Shown here piece by piece: positions 36,529 through 45,234 of a stretch of DNA of 64,000 bases (position 1 is its first letter; every line of letters begins with the position of its first letter). Source of the stretch: a candidate division KSB1 bacterium (GTDB lineage: Bacteria; Zhuqueibacterota; Zhuqueibacteria; Zhuqueibacterales; Zhuqueibacteraceae); assembly GCA_034506255.1 (NCBI GenBank), contig JAPDPX010000007.1, forward strand, positions 310,001 through 374,000. Reading direction: 5' to 3'. The translations under genes were made by a program, and so were the position numbers. The notes under the pieces were generated by a model. It made no database searches, was not told the DNA's origin, and saw only the letters and a program-made list of their open reading frames with translations.

Positions 36529-36845
36529 GCCGCAGCCTTTTCCATGTCGGGGCGAAACGAGCGCGGGCGTTTGCGCAGCGCGGACGCGGGGGGACAGCGC
36601 CGGCGGTCTTCCTCCCAAGATTTTACTTTGTTTTTCGGTAAAATTGGCTATATTGCGTTTTAACCCACAGCAAGAACGCCTACCCCAAGCCGACGCCAAC
36701 CTTGGCAGGTCATTGTGAGCAGTTTGAGACTTCCCTGTTGTGCACCTGCATGCAGCGAATGAGAACAGGGAAGGCGTGCAACAGCCCGGGCTGACATACC
36801 GAGGAACATCATACATAAATTTGCTCATCCCAAGGAGGTTTCCGC
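36529..36845. promoter_or_regulatory. Leader of the partner-switching operon with possible promoter
   Basis: 317 bases with no gene. TTTGTT at 36627-36632 and TATATT at 36649-36654 are 16 bases apart in an AT-rich stretch and point to the operon. The Shine-Dalgarno AAGGAGG ends seven bases before the ATG at 36846, which is unusually strong for this window. Confidence 0.45.
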
Positions 36846-37199
36846 ATGAATGGTTTCGAGGTCATGCGCGTGGACAACGGCGAGGTCAGTGTGCTTCGCA
36901 TCAAGGGCTTTCTCGACGCGCATACCGCTTCCGATCTGGAGCGCGAGATTCAAAAACTGCTCGATCAAAAGCGCTACAAGATCGTGGTGAACTTTCGCGA
37001 TTTGACTTACATCAGCAGCGCCGGCCTGGGGGTGTTCATGGGGTTCATCGAAGAGGTGCGCGGGAACAAGGGCGACATCAAGCTCACCAACATGACCCCC
37101 AAGATTTTCCGCGTGTTCGATCTGCTCGGTTTTCCCACCCTCTATGAAATTCGCGACGACGAGCAGCAGGCGCTCCAAAGTTTCAACAATCAAAAGTGA
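36846..37199 (+). CDS. STAS-domain anti-anti-sigma-type factor
   Basis: 117 residues, a single STAS domain of the SpoIIAA/RsbV type. FRDLTYISSAGLGVF (50-64) is the signature, with Ser58 the expected phosphorylation site. In partner switching the unphosphorylated form binds the HATPase kinase and frees its target; the kinase inactivates it by phosphorylation. The STAS gene overlaps the kinase gene by four bases (GTGA), and two PP2C-type phosphatases follow, giving the complete cycle. It may regulate a sigma factor or another effector, but none is encoded nearby. Confidence 0.95.
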   Translation: MNGFEVMRVDNGEVSVLRIKGFLDAHTASDLEREIQKLLDQKRYKIVVNFRDLTYISSAGLGVFMGFIEEVRGNKGDIKLTNMTPKIFRVFDLLGFPTLYEIRDDEQQALQSFNNQK

Positions 37200-37666
37200 A
37201 GCTCGCCGTGAAGAACCAGCGCACGAAAAAAAAATTTCACCTTCGCATTCCCAGCCAGACTGAATACCTCGAGATCATTCGCGAGTTTGTTTCCCGTGTC
37301 GCCCGCAAAGTCGGCTTCCAGGAGGATGATGCCAGCAAAATCGAGCTGGCGGTGGATGAGGCCTGCACCAACGTGATCGAACATGCCTATGGCGGGGATG
37401 ACCGAAAGATGATCGATATCGCGATCCAGGTCGACTATCCCGGACAAAAAATGAGCATCATCATCACTGATCAGGGCCGCGGCTTCGATCCCAGCAAGCT
37501 GCGCGCCCCCGACATGAAAAAATACCTGCAGGAAATGCGCGTTGGGGGGTTGGGGGTGTACCTCATGCAATCACTGATGGACGAGATCAACTTCGAAGTC
37601 AAACCCGGCCCCAAAAACCAGGTGAAGTTGGTCAAATACCTGATGAACAATCAAAAACCCAGATAA
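37196..37666 (+). CDS. Anti-sigma-type serine kinase (HATPase, RsbW/SpoIIAB-like)
   Basis: 156 residues with the GHKL ATP-binding fold: N-box ELAVDEACTNVIEHAYGG (Asn59), G1 box TDQGRGFDPSKL (91-102), and G2 box GGLGVYLMQSLMDEINFE (117-134). It should phosphorylate the STAS protein encoded just upstream and bind a regulatory partner. The start is the GTG at 37196, which overlaps the STAS stop. The basic N-terminus (NQRTKKKFHLRIPS) is normal. The 157-base gap after it precedes the first phosphatase gene. Confidence 0.94.
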   Translation: MKLAVKNQRTKKKFHLRIPSQTEYLEIIREFVSRVARKVGFQEDDASKIELAVDEACTNVIEHAYGGDDRKMIDIAIQVDYPGQKMSIIITDQGRGFDPSKLRAPDMKKYLQEMRVGGLGVYLMQSLMDEINFEVKPGPKNQVKLVKYLMNNQKPR

Positions 37667-37823
37667 TTCCTTGCCCGCGCCGCTCGGTCACCGCCCTTCA
37701 CATCATTCCCGTTGCGCCCGGCCACAACCGCACACCCTGGGGTGGGAACGGCTCGCATCGGCGCCATCGCGCAGTGACACGAGGCTCGGCGAAACCGCAT
37801 AACTTTTGACCGAATGACCCAAC

Positions 37824-39788
37824 ATGCCCAGCAAAAAACCCACAAATCCGCCGCGCGCCCCCATCTCCACTGGTTTGACGCGCGGTGAGGCACCCATGGA
37901 GATCCGCCAGCGCCCCTATGTGCAGCGGAGCACCAATCACAACCGTTCCGTCCGGCCCACGCGCGCGGCCAGTGTCTACCCGCACAAGCGCAGCAGCAAC
38001 CGTCCCGGCAGCAACCGCCAGCTCTCGCGCGAGCTGGATGAACGCCTGATCGAGCTGCAAGCCCTGTTCGATGTCTCCAAAACCCTGAACTCCTCCCTCC
38101 ACCTGAAAAACATTCTGGACACCCTGTTGCTCACGCCGATGGGCAAAATGATGGTGGGCAAGGGGCTGGTGCTGCTGGCACGCGGCGAGAAGCGCTTCGT
38201 CATTGAAACCGTCAAAGGGTTGCAACAGGCGCACATCGGCCGGGAAATCCTGATTGATCTGCCGGAGCCGAGCATTCTCATGCTGAACAACGAGGAGGGC
38301 GGCGGCGCCTGGAGCGCCTATCTCTACAAGCTCGGGCTGCAGCTCGTCGTGCCCATCATCGCCAACAACAAATGCTCGGGGTTGATGGCGTTCGGCCGCA
38401 AACAAAACGGCCAGGATTTCACCCCCGGCGAGCTGGAATATCTCAACTCGCTCGCCAACCTGGCGGCCACCGCGGTGGAAAACGGCATGGTGTTTCAGGA
38501 ACTGCGCGAAGTCAACCGCAAACTCGACAAGAAGATTCAGGAGCTCAACACGCTGTTCGACATCGGCAAGGAACTCAATTCCACCTTTGACAGTGACAAG
38601 ATCGCCAGCGTGCTGGCCTATGCACTGATGGGCGAGCTGATGGTGCAACGCTGCGGCGTGTTCGTCGAGGACAACGACCGCCTGTCGCTGCAGGTCAACA
38701 AAGGCCTCACCCCCATCCCGCTCTACGAGGATGCCGAATTTCTCCACTGGCTGCGCCAGCTCAAAGAACCCTACTTTTTTAAAAAATCCCGGTTCGAACT
38801 CTCGCCACGCGAGCCGGAATGGTCGGAACAGCTTGCCGCGGCCGGCGGCGTGCTGCTGATCCCGATCACCAGCCAGGAGGTGGTGCGCGGCGCGCTCCTG
38901 CTCGGCGAGAAAATCACCAAAGGCGAGTTTGCGCAGGAGGAAATCGAGTTTGCCTCGACCCTGGCCAACACCGCCATGATCTCGCTCGAAAACGCCCGGC
39001 TGTTCCGCGAGACCATCGAGAAACAACGCCTGGAGGAGGAACTGGCCATCGCCCGCGAGATTCAGCAGCGCCTGCTGCCCAAGGCCGCGCCCAAGCTCAC
39101 CGGTTACGAAATTGCCGCCATCAACATCCCCACCCATCAGGTGGGCGGCGATTATTTCGATTATTTCCCCATCGACGACCACCGCTATCTGATCACCATC
39201 GCCGATGTTTCCGGCAAGGGCATCCCGGCGGCCATCATCATGTCCAACCTGCAGGCCACACTGCACGCGCTGATGACGGCCGAAGTGCCGATCGATCAAA
39301 TCGTCTCCCGCATCAACAATTTCGTCTACGCCAATACCACCGCCGACAAATTCATCACCTGTTTCATCGCGGTGCTGGATACGGCGCGCAACACGCTGAC
39401 CTACGTGAATGCCGGCCACAACCCGCCCTATTTCTTCAACGATCAGGCTGCCGCCAACGGCGGCTTCCGCCTGCTGGACAAGGGCGGCCTGCTGCTCGGC
39501 ATGTTTCCCGGCGCGACCTATGAGACTGAAACCATCACGCTGCAAAGCGGCGACTGGGTGCTGATGTACACCGACGGGGTGAGCGAGGCCAAAAACGCCA
39601 GTGATGAAGACTTTTCCGAGCGCCGCCTGGAGGCGGTGATCCGGGAACGCCTGGCCGCCCCGGACAACTCGGCAGCCGCCATGATCGAGGCCATCACCAG
39701 CGAGGTGAGACGGTTCACCGCCGGCGAGCCTCAAAGTGACGATATTACGCTGCTGACTCTGCACTACCGCCTGAGCGACGCGGCATGA
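37824..39788 (+). CDS. GAF-domain PP2C/SpoIIE serine phosphatase
   Basis: 654 residues: a basic, disordered N-terminus (1-65), GAF domain 1 (about 75-230), GAF domain 2 (about 240-390), a helical linker with the signalling motif EIQQRLLPK, and a SpoIIE phosphatase domain (430-654). Metal-binding Asp residues are visible at GGDYFDYF (Asp443), ADVSGKG (Asp461), YTDGVSEA (Asp584) and QSDDITLL (639-640), so the enzyme should be active. The GAF domains suggest sensing of a small molecule or redox state. It is expected to dephosphorylate the STAS protein at 36846. No transmembrane segment is present. Confidence 0.94.
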   Translation: MPSKKPTNPPRAPISTGLTRGEAPMEIRQRPYVQRSTNHNRSVRPTRAASVYPHKRSSNRPGSNRQLSRELDERLIELQALFDVSKTLNSSLHLKNILDTLLLTPMGKMMVGKGLVLLARGEKRFVIETVKGLQQAHIGREILIDLPEPSILMLNNEEGGGAWSAYLYKLGLQLVVPIIANNKCSGLMAFGRKQNGQDFTPGELEYLNSLANLAATAVENGMVFQELREVNRKLDKKIQELNTLFDIGKELNSTFDSDKIASVLAYALMGELMVQRCGVFVEDNDRLSLQVNKGLTPIPLYEDAEFLHWLRQLKEPYFFKKSRFELSPREPEWSEQLAAAGGVLLIPITSQEVVRGALLLGEKITKGEFAQEEIEFASTLANTAMISLENARLFRETIEKQRLEEELAIAREIQQRLLPKAAPKLTGYEIAAINIPTHQVGGDYFDYFPIDDHRYLITIADVSGKGIPAAIIMSNLQATLHALMTAEVPIDQIVSRINNFVYANTTADKFITCFIAVLDTARNTLTYVNAGHNPPYFFNDQAAANGGFRLLDKGGLLLGMFPGATYETETITLQSGDWVLMYTDGVSEAKNASDEDFSERRLEAVIRERLAAPDNSAAAMIEAITSEVRRFTAGEPQSDDITLLTLHYRLSDAA

Positions 39789-39875
39789 GCCGGGGCTTCC
39801 CCAGTCGGAGGACCCGCCGCCGCGCCGCCTGTACGCATTGACAGACTTTTCATCCTTGCCGGACTTCATGCCGTT

Positions 39876-41021
39876 ATGTCTGACATACTCATCGTTGACG
39901 ACGAGAAAGCCATTCGACAACTGCTCAGCGAGGTGCTGGCCAAAGACGGGCACCGCGTCGAGACCGCAGCCGACGGCGACAGGGCGCTGGAAAAGCTGGT
40001 GAGCGACGATTTCGACCTGGTCATCACCGATCTGCACATGCAGGATGTCGATGGCATTTCCGTGCTGCGCTCCAGCAAAAGCAAAAACCCCTACACCGAA
40101 GTTCTCATCCTCACCGGCCACGGCACGGTTTCTTCGGCGGTTGAAGCCATGCGTCTGGGCGCGTACGAATACCTGACCAAGCCCATCGACATGCGGGAGT
40201 TTCGCATGAAGGCGCGCCAGGCACTGGAACGCCGCGCCATGCGCCTGCAAATTGAAGCCCAGCGCCGCGAAATTCAGCGCCATCAGGAAATGATCGCGCG
40301 CGATTTGCGGCTGGCCGAGCAGGTGCAGCAAAGCCTGGTGCCGCGTCCCTTGTCCAACGAATTTCTGGAAGTGGCGGTGCGCTATCTGCCGATGATCGGC
40401 GTGGGTGGCGATTTTGCCGACGTCTATGCGGAGAATCCGCAACAGGTCACCCTCACGCTCGTCGATGTCACCGGCCACGGCATCACGGCGGCCCTTTTGG
40501 TCAACCGCATGGCCAGCGAAATCCGCCGGCTGGTGCGCGAACGGCTGGAGCCCCGCATCATGCTGCATCATTTCAATGACTTTATCTGCGAGTCGTTCGC
40601 GGGCACCGGCATGTTCCTGACCATGTTCATCTGCAAACTGGATCTGACGGTGCATACGCTCACTTTTGCCGGCAGCGCCCACCCCGCTGCCGTGATTTGG
40701 CGCCATCGCCAGAACAAATTCGAAAAGCTCGACTCCCAAAATCCGATCGTGGGCTTCGATCAAGCACCGGAAGAGCGCTTCCGCCAGCAGGTGACCAGCA
40801 TCGCCCCCGGCGACAAACTGCTGATGTACACCGACGGCATCATTGAAGCCGAAAATGCCAAAAACGAGGGGCTGGGGCTGCGGGGCATGCTCAACCTCTG
40901 CCAGCCGGCACTTACCGCCACCGCCACGGAGCTGGCCGACAGCCTGATTGCCGGCCTGGAGAGATGGTCGGGCGGCCCGCGGCGCGACGACGTGTATCTG
41001 CTGGTGACCGCGATCAAATAG
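39876..41021 (+). CDS. Response regulator with receiver and PP2C/SpoIIE phosphatase domains (RsbU/RssB-like)
   Basis: 381 residues. The receiver domain (1-115) has Asp8-Asp9, the phosphoacceptor Asp52 (VITDLHMQD), Thr80 and Lys102 (YLTKPID). A helical linker carries the LAEQVQQSLVPRPL motif. The phosphatase domain has GGDFADVY, DVTGHG, YTDGIIEA and RRDDVYLLVT, so its metal sites are complete. It gives a second, phosphorelay-controlled input to the same STAS switch. The 87-base gap from the GAF phosphatase has no terminator, so the four regulatory genes are probably one operon. No sensor kinase is encoded in the window. Confidence 0.94.
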   Translation: MSDILIVDDEKAIRQLLSEVLAKDGHRVETAADGDRALEKLVSDDFDLVITDLHMQDVDGISVLRSSKSKNPYTEVLILTGHGTVSSAVEAMRLGAYEYLTKPIDMREFRMKARQALERRAMRLQIEAQRREIQRHQEMIARDLRLAEQVQQSLVPRPLSNEFLEVAVRYLPMIGVGGDFADVYAENPQQVTLTLVDVTGHGITAALLVNRMASEIRRLVRERLEPRIMLHHFNDFICESFAGTGMFLTMFICKLDLTVHTLTFAGSAHPAAVIWRHRQNKFEKLDSQNPIVGFDQAPEERFRQQVTSIAPGDKLLMYTDGIIEAENAKNEGLGLRGMLNLCQPALTATATELADSLIAGLERWSGGPRRDDVYLLVTAIK

Positions 41022-41254
41022 TTTGGCGCAACCCCCGGCGGAAACCGGAATTCAGCAACAACGCGTTGCCTCCCAAACGCTGCACCCTCTCATGCAACAA
41101 GGCGGCCGCGGCACGGATACTTTCACGCCCAGGCGGCGAAGGGGAGAGAAGACGGAACAGCAAACGCCGGCGGTTGCGTTTTTTCAGCCTGCAAGCTGCG
41201 GCGGCACCGCCCTCCGCGGTGTCACTCTCGTTTCTCACTGCACGTTCTTCTGCC

Positions 41255-42160
41255 ATGTCGAATGCCACAACGCTCATTCTGCAGACGGACTGCCCGGCAC
41301 TCAAGCTGCTCGGCCGCGGCAAAGTCCGTGACATTTATGATCTCGATGAGCATCTGCTCATCGTGGCCACCGATCGCATCTCCGCCTTCGATGTCATTCT
41401 GCCCCAGGGCATTCCCCACAAAGGCCGGGTGCTCACCCGCATTTCCGCATTTTGGTTTCGGCAAATGGCAGACCTCATCCCGCATCATTTGATCTCGACC
41501 GAGCTCGCGGACTTTCCCGCGAGCTGCCGCGCGTATCGCGAACAGCTCGAAGGTCGCAGCATGCTGGTTCACAAAACCCGGCCCCTGCCCATTGAATGCG
41601 TGGTGCGCGGTTATCTGGCCGGCTCGGCATGGAGCGAATACCAGCGCACCGGCATGATCTGCGGCCTGACACTGCCCGCCGGTTTGGTGGAAGCGGCGGC
41701 GCTGCCGGAGCCGGTCTTCACGCCCGCCACCAAAGCGGAGAGCGGCCGTCACGATGAGAATATCCCGTTCGATACCGTCGCCAAGCTGGTGGGGCGGGAG
41801 CAGGCGGAACGTCTGCGCGAATACAGCCTGGCCATCTACCGCCGCGCCCACCGTCTGGCGGAAACCAGGGGCATCATCATTGCCGACACCAAAATGGAAT
41901 TCGGCCTGCACCATGGCCGTTTGATGCTGATCGATGAGCTGCTCACACCCGATTCTTCGCGCTTTTGGCCGCGCGACGGCTATCAACCGGGCGGCAGCCA
42001 GCCGAGTTTCGACAAACAATTCGTGCGGGATTATTTGACGACGATCAAATGGAACCGTCAGCCGCCGGCGCCCAACCTGCCCGAAGAAGTCGTGAGCACC
42101 ACCAGTGCAAAATATCTGGAAGCCCTGGCGCGCCTGACCGGTGAGCGCTTGGAGGTCTGA
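41255..42160 (+). CDS. purC: Phosphoribosylaminoimidazole-succinocarboxamide synthase
   Basis: Joins CAIR and aspartate using ATP to give SAICAR in purine biosynthesis. 301 residues from the ATG at 41255; in-frame codons upstream are unlike the family. Typical sequence: LLGRGKVRDIYDLDEHLLIVATDRISAFDVILPQGIPHKGRVLT, KTRPLPIECVVRGYLAGSAWSEYQ, AESGRHDENIPF, IIIADTKMEFGL, LIDELLTPDSSRFWPRDGY. This long form is the eukaryote/many-FCB-type PurC. It lies downstream of the partner-switching operon with a 233-base gap, so it may have its own promoter. Confidence 0.97.
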   Translation: MSNATTLILQTDCPALKLLGRGKVRDIYDLDEHLLIVATDRISAFDVILPQGIPHKGRVLTRISAFWFRQMADLIPHHLISTELADFPASCRAYREQLEGRSMLVHKTRPLPIECVVRGYLAGSAWSEYQRTGMICGLTLPAGLVEAAALPEPVFTPATKAESGRHDENIPFDTVAKLVGREQAERLREYSLAIYRRAHRLAETRGIIIADTKMEFGLHHGRLMLIDELLTPDSSRFWPRDGYQPGGSQPSFDKQFVRDYLTTIKWNRQPPAPNLPEEVVSTTSAKYLEALARLTGERLEV

Positions 42161-42286
42161 GCCGGGAGGCGCGCGCAGGCGACGCTCATGCCTGGCCGGG
42201 CCGGGCAACCGGCACTTTGTCGGACTGCGCCATGAGCTGAAAGACTGCATGCCGTGCGGGCACAACTGCACCGGAGGAGAGCCGGA

Positions 42287-43762
42287 ATGAACAGCATGAG
42301 CCGGCGTCACATTTTGCTGGTCAATCCCTGGGTCACCGACTTTGCGGCTTATGATTTCTGGATGAAGCCGCTGGGACTGCTCCATCTGGCCGCACAATTG
42401 CGGCACCATGGCGAAGCCGTCCGCCTGGTGGATTGCATGGACCGCAGCCATCCGGCGTTGCTGCGCTGGCAGGGTCTGACACAACCCCGGCAGCAACGCT
42501 GGCACACCGGGAAATTCGTGCGCCAGCCCATTGCCAAACCGGCGCTGTATGCCGGCGTGCCGCGGCTCTACGCACGCTACGGCCTGCCACCCGAAATTTT
42601 CGACCAACTGTGCCTGGCCGGGCCGCGGCCGGAGGTGATTCTGCTCACCAGCGGCATGACCTACTGGTATCCTGGCGTGCAGCAAACCATTGCCGCCCTG
42701 CGCCGGCTGTTTCCGCGCGTGCCGATTGTGCTGGGCGGCATTTATGCAACGCTCTGCCCCCGGCATGCACAGCAAACCTCGGGCGCCGACTTGATCGTCA
42801 CCGGCGAAGCAGAGAGTGTGATTGGCGATCTGTTGAAAACAGTGGCGCTCTGCGCCGCAGGTGAATACCCGCCAATCGTTGCGGGCAGGGCCACCCCCAA
42901 TCTCGATGAACTGCCATGGCCGGCCTTCGATCTCTATCCGCGCCTCGATTACGCCACCATTCTCACTTCGCGCGGCTGTCCGCTGCGATGCACCTTTTGC
43001 GCCTCGCGCATCGTGGCGGGGCAATATCGCTGGCGTGCCCCCGCCGCCGTGATGGCTGAAATGGAGTGGCTGCAGCGCGCTCTGGGCGTGTGCGAGTTCG
43101 CTTTTTACGATGACGCCCTGCTCACCAATCGCGATCGCCACTTCCTGCCGCTGTGCGAGCAAATCATCGCGCGCCGTTTCGCCGCGACCTTTCACACGCC
43201 CAACGGCCTGCAGGTGAAACACCTCGATGCCACCACCGCCCAACTCATGTGGCGTGCAGGATTCAGAACGATTCGACTGGCGTATGAAAGCAGCAGCCCC
43301 GAGCGCTGGCGCGACATGAGCCGCAAGGTGAGCAATGAATCCTTCCTGCGGGCCGTCACGCATTTGCAAGCCGCGGGATTCGGCCCCGCCGAGCTGGATG
43401 CCTATGTGCTGATGGCTCTGCCCGGCCAGGACCTCGACGAGGTGCTCGCCAGCATGGCGCTGGTGCACAGTCTGGGCGTGGGTATTCGCCTGGCCGCTTT
43501 CTCGCCCATTCCCGGCACGGTGGATTTTGCGCGCGCGGTGGCACGCGGCGATCTGGCCGCAGAGGCCGATCCCCTGCTCACCAACAATTCGATTCTTCCC
43601 TGCCGCCGGCAGGGGACGGGCTTTGAAGTCTATGATCACCTCGCGCGCCTGGCCAAACTGCTCAACGCCCATCTGCGCCAGACCGGCAGGCCGCTGGAAT
43701 CCGCCGGTGATCTGCACACGCGGTTGCGGCGCGCCCTGCAGGAGGGCGAGCGGGTGCTGTGA
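42287..43762 (+). CDS. B12-binding-domain radical SAM protein
   Basis: 491 residues. The N-terminal part (about 1-170) has the B12-type Rossmann-like fold beginning HILLVNPWVTDFAAYDFWMKPLGLLHLAAQL. The [4Fe-4S] motif is Cys231-x3-Cys235-x2-Cys238 (RGCPLRCTFCAS), followed by ARRFAATFHTPNGLQV and a TIM-barrel tail with YVLMALPGQDLDEVLASM. This is the BchE/methyltransferase-like group with unknown substrate. The ATG at 42287 has GGAGG nine bases upstream; the ORF could reach 42254 but that start has no site. No peptide-modification partner lies nearby. Confidence 0.93.
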   Translation: MNSMSRRHILLVNPWVTDFAAYDFWMKPLGLLHLAAQLRHHGEAVRLVDCMDRSHPALLRWQGLTQPRQQRWHTGKFVRQPIAKPALYAGVPRLYARYGLPPEIFDQLCLAGPRPEVILLTSGMTYWYPGVQQTIAALRRLFPRVPIVLGGIYATLCPRHAQQTSGADLIVTGEAESVIGDLLKTVALCAAGEYPPIVAGRATPNLDELPWPAFDLYPRLDYATILTSRGCPLRCTFCASRIVAGQYRWRAPAAVMAEMEWLQRALGVCEFAFYDDALLTNRDRHFLPLCEQIIARRFAATFHTPNGLQVKHLDATTAQLMWRAGFRTIRLAYESSSPERWRDMSRKVSNESFLRAVTHLQAAGFGPAELDAYVLMALPGQDLDEVLASMALVHSLGVGIRLAAFSPIPGTVDFARAVARGDLAAEADPLLTNNSILPCRRQGTGFEVYDHLARLAKLLNAHLRQTGRPLESAGDLHTRLRRALQEGERVL

Positions 43763-43836
43763 CTGCCGCCGGGTCGATCATTTCAGCGCTTCTGCAATCC
43801 ATGCCATCATTCACCTGCTTGCAAACGGAGGACAGC

Positions 43837-44307
43837 ATGAGATACTTGTTCGCCGCATTGGGCGCAATCCTGCTGACGGGATGCACGCTGTTGCAGCCGC
43901 TGCCGGAACCGGACCGGCGTGAAGTCGTCACCGCTCCCGATGCCCCGGCGCCCATCGGACCCTACAGCCAGGCCATTAAAATCGGCAACGCACTTTATTG
44001 CAGCGGACAGATCGCACTCTCCCCGACCACCGGTGACCTCATCATTGGCGACATCAAAGACGAAACCAGGCAGGTGCTGGAGAATCTCGGCGCGGTGCTG
44101 CGCGCCGCCGGCATGAGCCATAATGAAGTGGTGAAGACCACCATCTTTCTCACCAGCCTGGACGACTACAAGCTGGTCAATGAAGTTTATGCCCAATACT
44201 TTTCCGCCAGCAAGCCGGCGCGGGAAACCGTGCAGGTGGCACGGCTGCCGCGCGACGCCCGCGTGGAAATCAGTTGCATTGCGGTCAAACCCGAACAAAG
44301 CCAGTAA
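43837..44307 (+). CDS. RidA-family protein with lipoprotein signal
   Basis: RidA-family enzymes hydrolyse reactive enamine/imine intermediates and act as trimers. 156 residues from the ATG at 43837, with an upstream CGGAGG. The RidA fold begins at APAPIGPYSQAIKIGNALYCSGQIALSPTTGDL and contains ENLGAVLRAAG, VKTTIFLTSLDDYKLVNEVYAQYF and the catalytic-pocket stretch RETVQVARLPRDARVEISCIAV. It is preceded by a signal sequence with lipobox LLTGC (Cys16). RidA is normally cytoplasmic, so a lipid-anchored periplasmic form is unusual. The SAM hydrolase gene follows after 105 bases. Confidence 0.9.
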   Translation: MRYLFAALGAILLTGCTLLQPLPEPDRREVVTAPDAPAPIGPYSQAIKIGNALYCSGQIALSPTTGDLIIGDIKDETRQVLENLGAVLRAAGMSHNEVVKTTIFLTSLDDYKLVNEVYAQYFSASKPARETVQVARLPRDARVEISCIAVKPEQSQ

Positions 44308-44412
44308 CACCTTACCCTGGGATTGGCACTGGTTTTCATCTTCGAATTTATCGCTTCGAAAAAGTTGGCGGCATGGGGCTGGCAGCCTGCGCCCCGGCAT
44401 TCCTGTGGCAAG

Positions 44413-45225
44413 ATGGCACACCTTGACGCACCGCCCCCGGCGGGAATCATCACGCTGTTGACGGACTTCGGCACGGCGGACGGCTATGTTGCCGCGATGA
44501 AGGGCGTCATTCTCAGCCTCGCGCGGCACGTGACGCTGGTCGACCTGACACATGAGGTGCCGCCCCAGCAGGTGGCGATCGCCACCTTTATTCTGTCTGC
44601 TCATTTTTACTATTTTCCGGCCGGAACCATCCATCTTGCGGTGGTCGATCCGGGGGTCGGCACCGCGCGGGCCGCCGTCGCCTGTTGCCATCGCGGCCAT
44701 TACTTCCTGGCACCCGACAATGGCCTGTTGGATTTTTGCAGCCGCGATCCCGCCTGCAAAGCGGTGCGGTTGAACAAACCGGAATTCTGGCGCGGCGAAA
44801 TTTCCAATACCTTCCATGGCCGCGACGTGTTCGCACCCGTGGCGGCACATCTCGCGTCGGGTGTGGCACTGGAACTGCTTGGGGAGCCGGTGCGCCTGAT
44901 GCCGCACCAGCCGCAGCCTGCAGGTAAAATTGCTTCCGGCCGGCTGTTGGGGGAAGTGATTTATTGTGATCACTTCGGCAATTTGATCACCAATATCAGC
45001 CGGGCGGAGCTGGCGGCATTTGCCGGCACGCGCGCGATCGGCATCCATTTGGCAGATAAAACCCTTCATACGGTGCACCGGTCTTATGCCGAGGTGCCGG
45101 CCGGCCATCTTGTCGCGCTCATCAACAGCTTCGATCTGCTGGAAATCGGCATCAATCAGGGCAATGCCGCGCAAGCAATACCGGCGGCAAGAGGAACGCC
45201 CGTCATTATTGTCACAGGAGATTGA
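44413..45225 (+). CDS. SAM hydrolase (SAM hydroxide adenosyltransferase, DUF62 family)
   Basis: Expected to convert S-adenosylmethionine and water (or hydroxide) to adenosine and methionine; the family also holds chlorinases and fluorinases. 270 residues from the ATG at 44413. Hallmarks: ITLLTDFGTADGYVAAMKGVI, LVDLTHEVPPQQVAIATFIL, FPAGTIHLAVVDPGVGTARA, FLAPDNGLLDF, FHGRDVFAPVAAHLA and the C-terminal IYCDHFGNLITNI. No halide-binding signature was judged. It sits between the lipoprotein RidA and the M50 protease gene. Confidence 0.94.
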   Translation: MAHLDAPPPAGIITLLTDFGTADGYVAAMKGVILSLARHVTLVDLTHEVPPQQVAIATFILSAHFYYFPAGTIHLAVVDPGVGTARAAVACCHRGHYFLAPDNGLLDFCSRDPACKAVRLNKPEFWRGEISNTFHGRDVFAPVAAHLASGVALELLGEPVRLMPHQPQPAGKIASGRLLGEVIYCDHFGNLITNISRAELAAFAGTRAIGIHLADKTLHTVHRSYAEVPAGHLVALINSFDLLEIGINQGNAAQAIPAARGTPVIIVTGD

Positions 45226-45234
45226 AACGCAGCC

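Noticed and set aside
37698..40763. 1021-codon minus-strand open frame opposite the two phosphatase genes
   Set aside because: It is antisense to two phosphatases with complete metal motifs, so it is a GC-bias artefact.
41022..41254. In-frame extension of purC to 40964
   Set aside because: The extra residues are unlike the family, and the conserved start LLGRGKVRDIYD follows the ATG at 41255.
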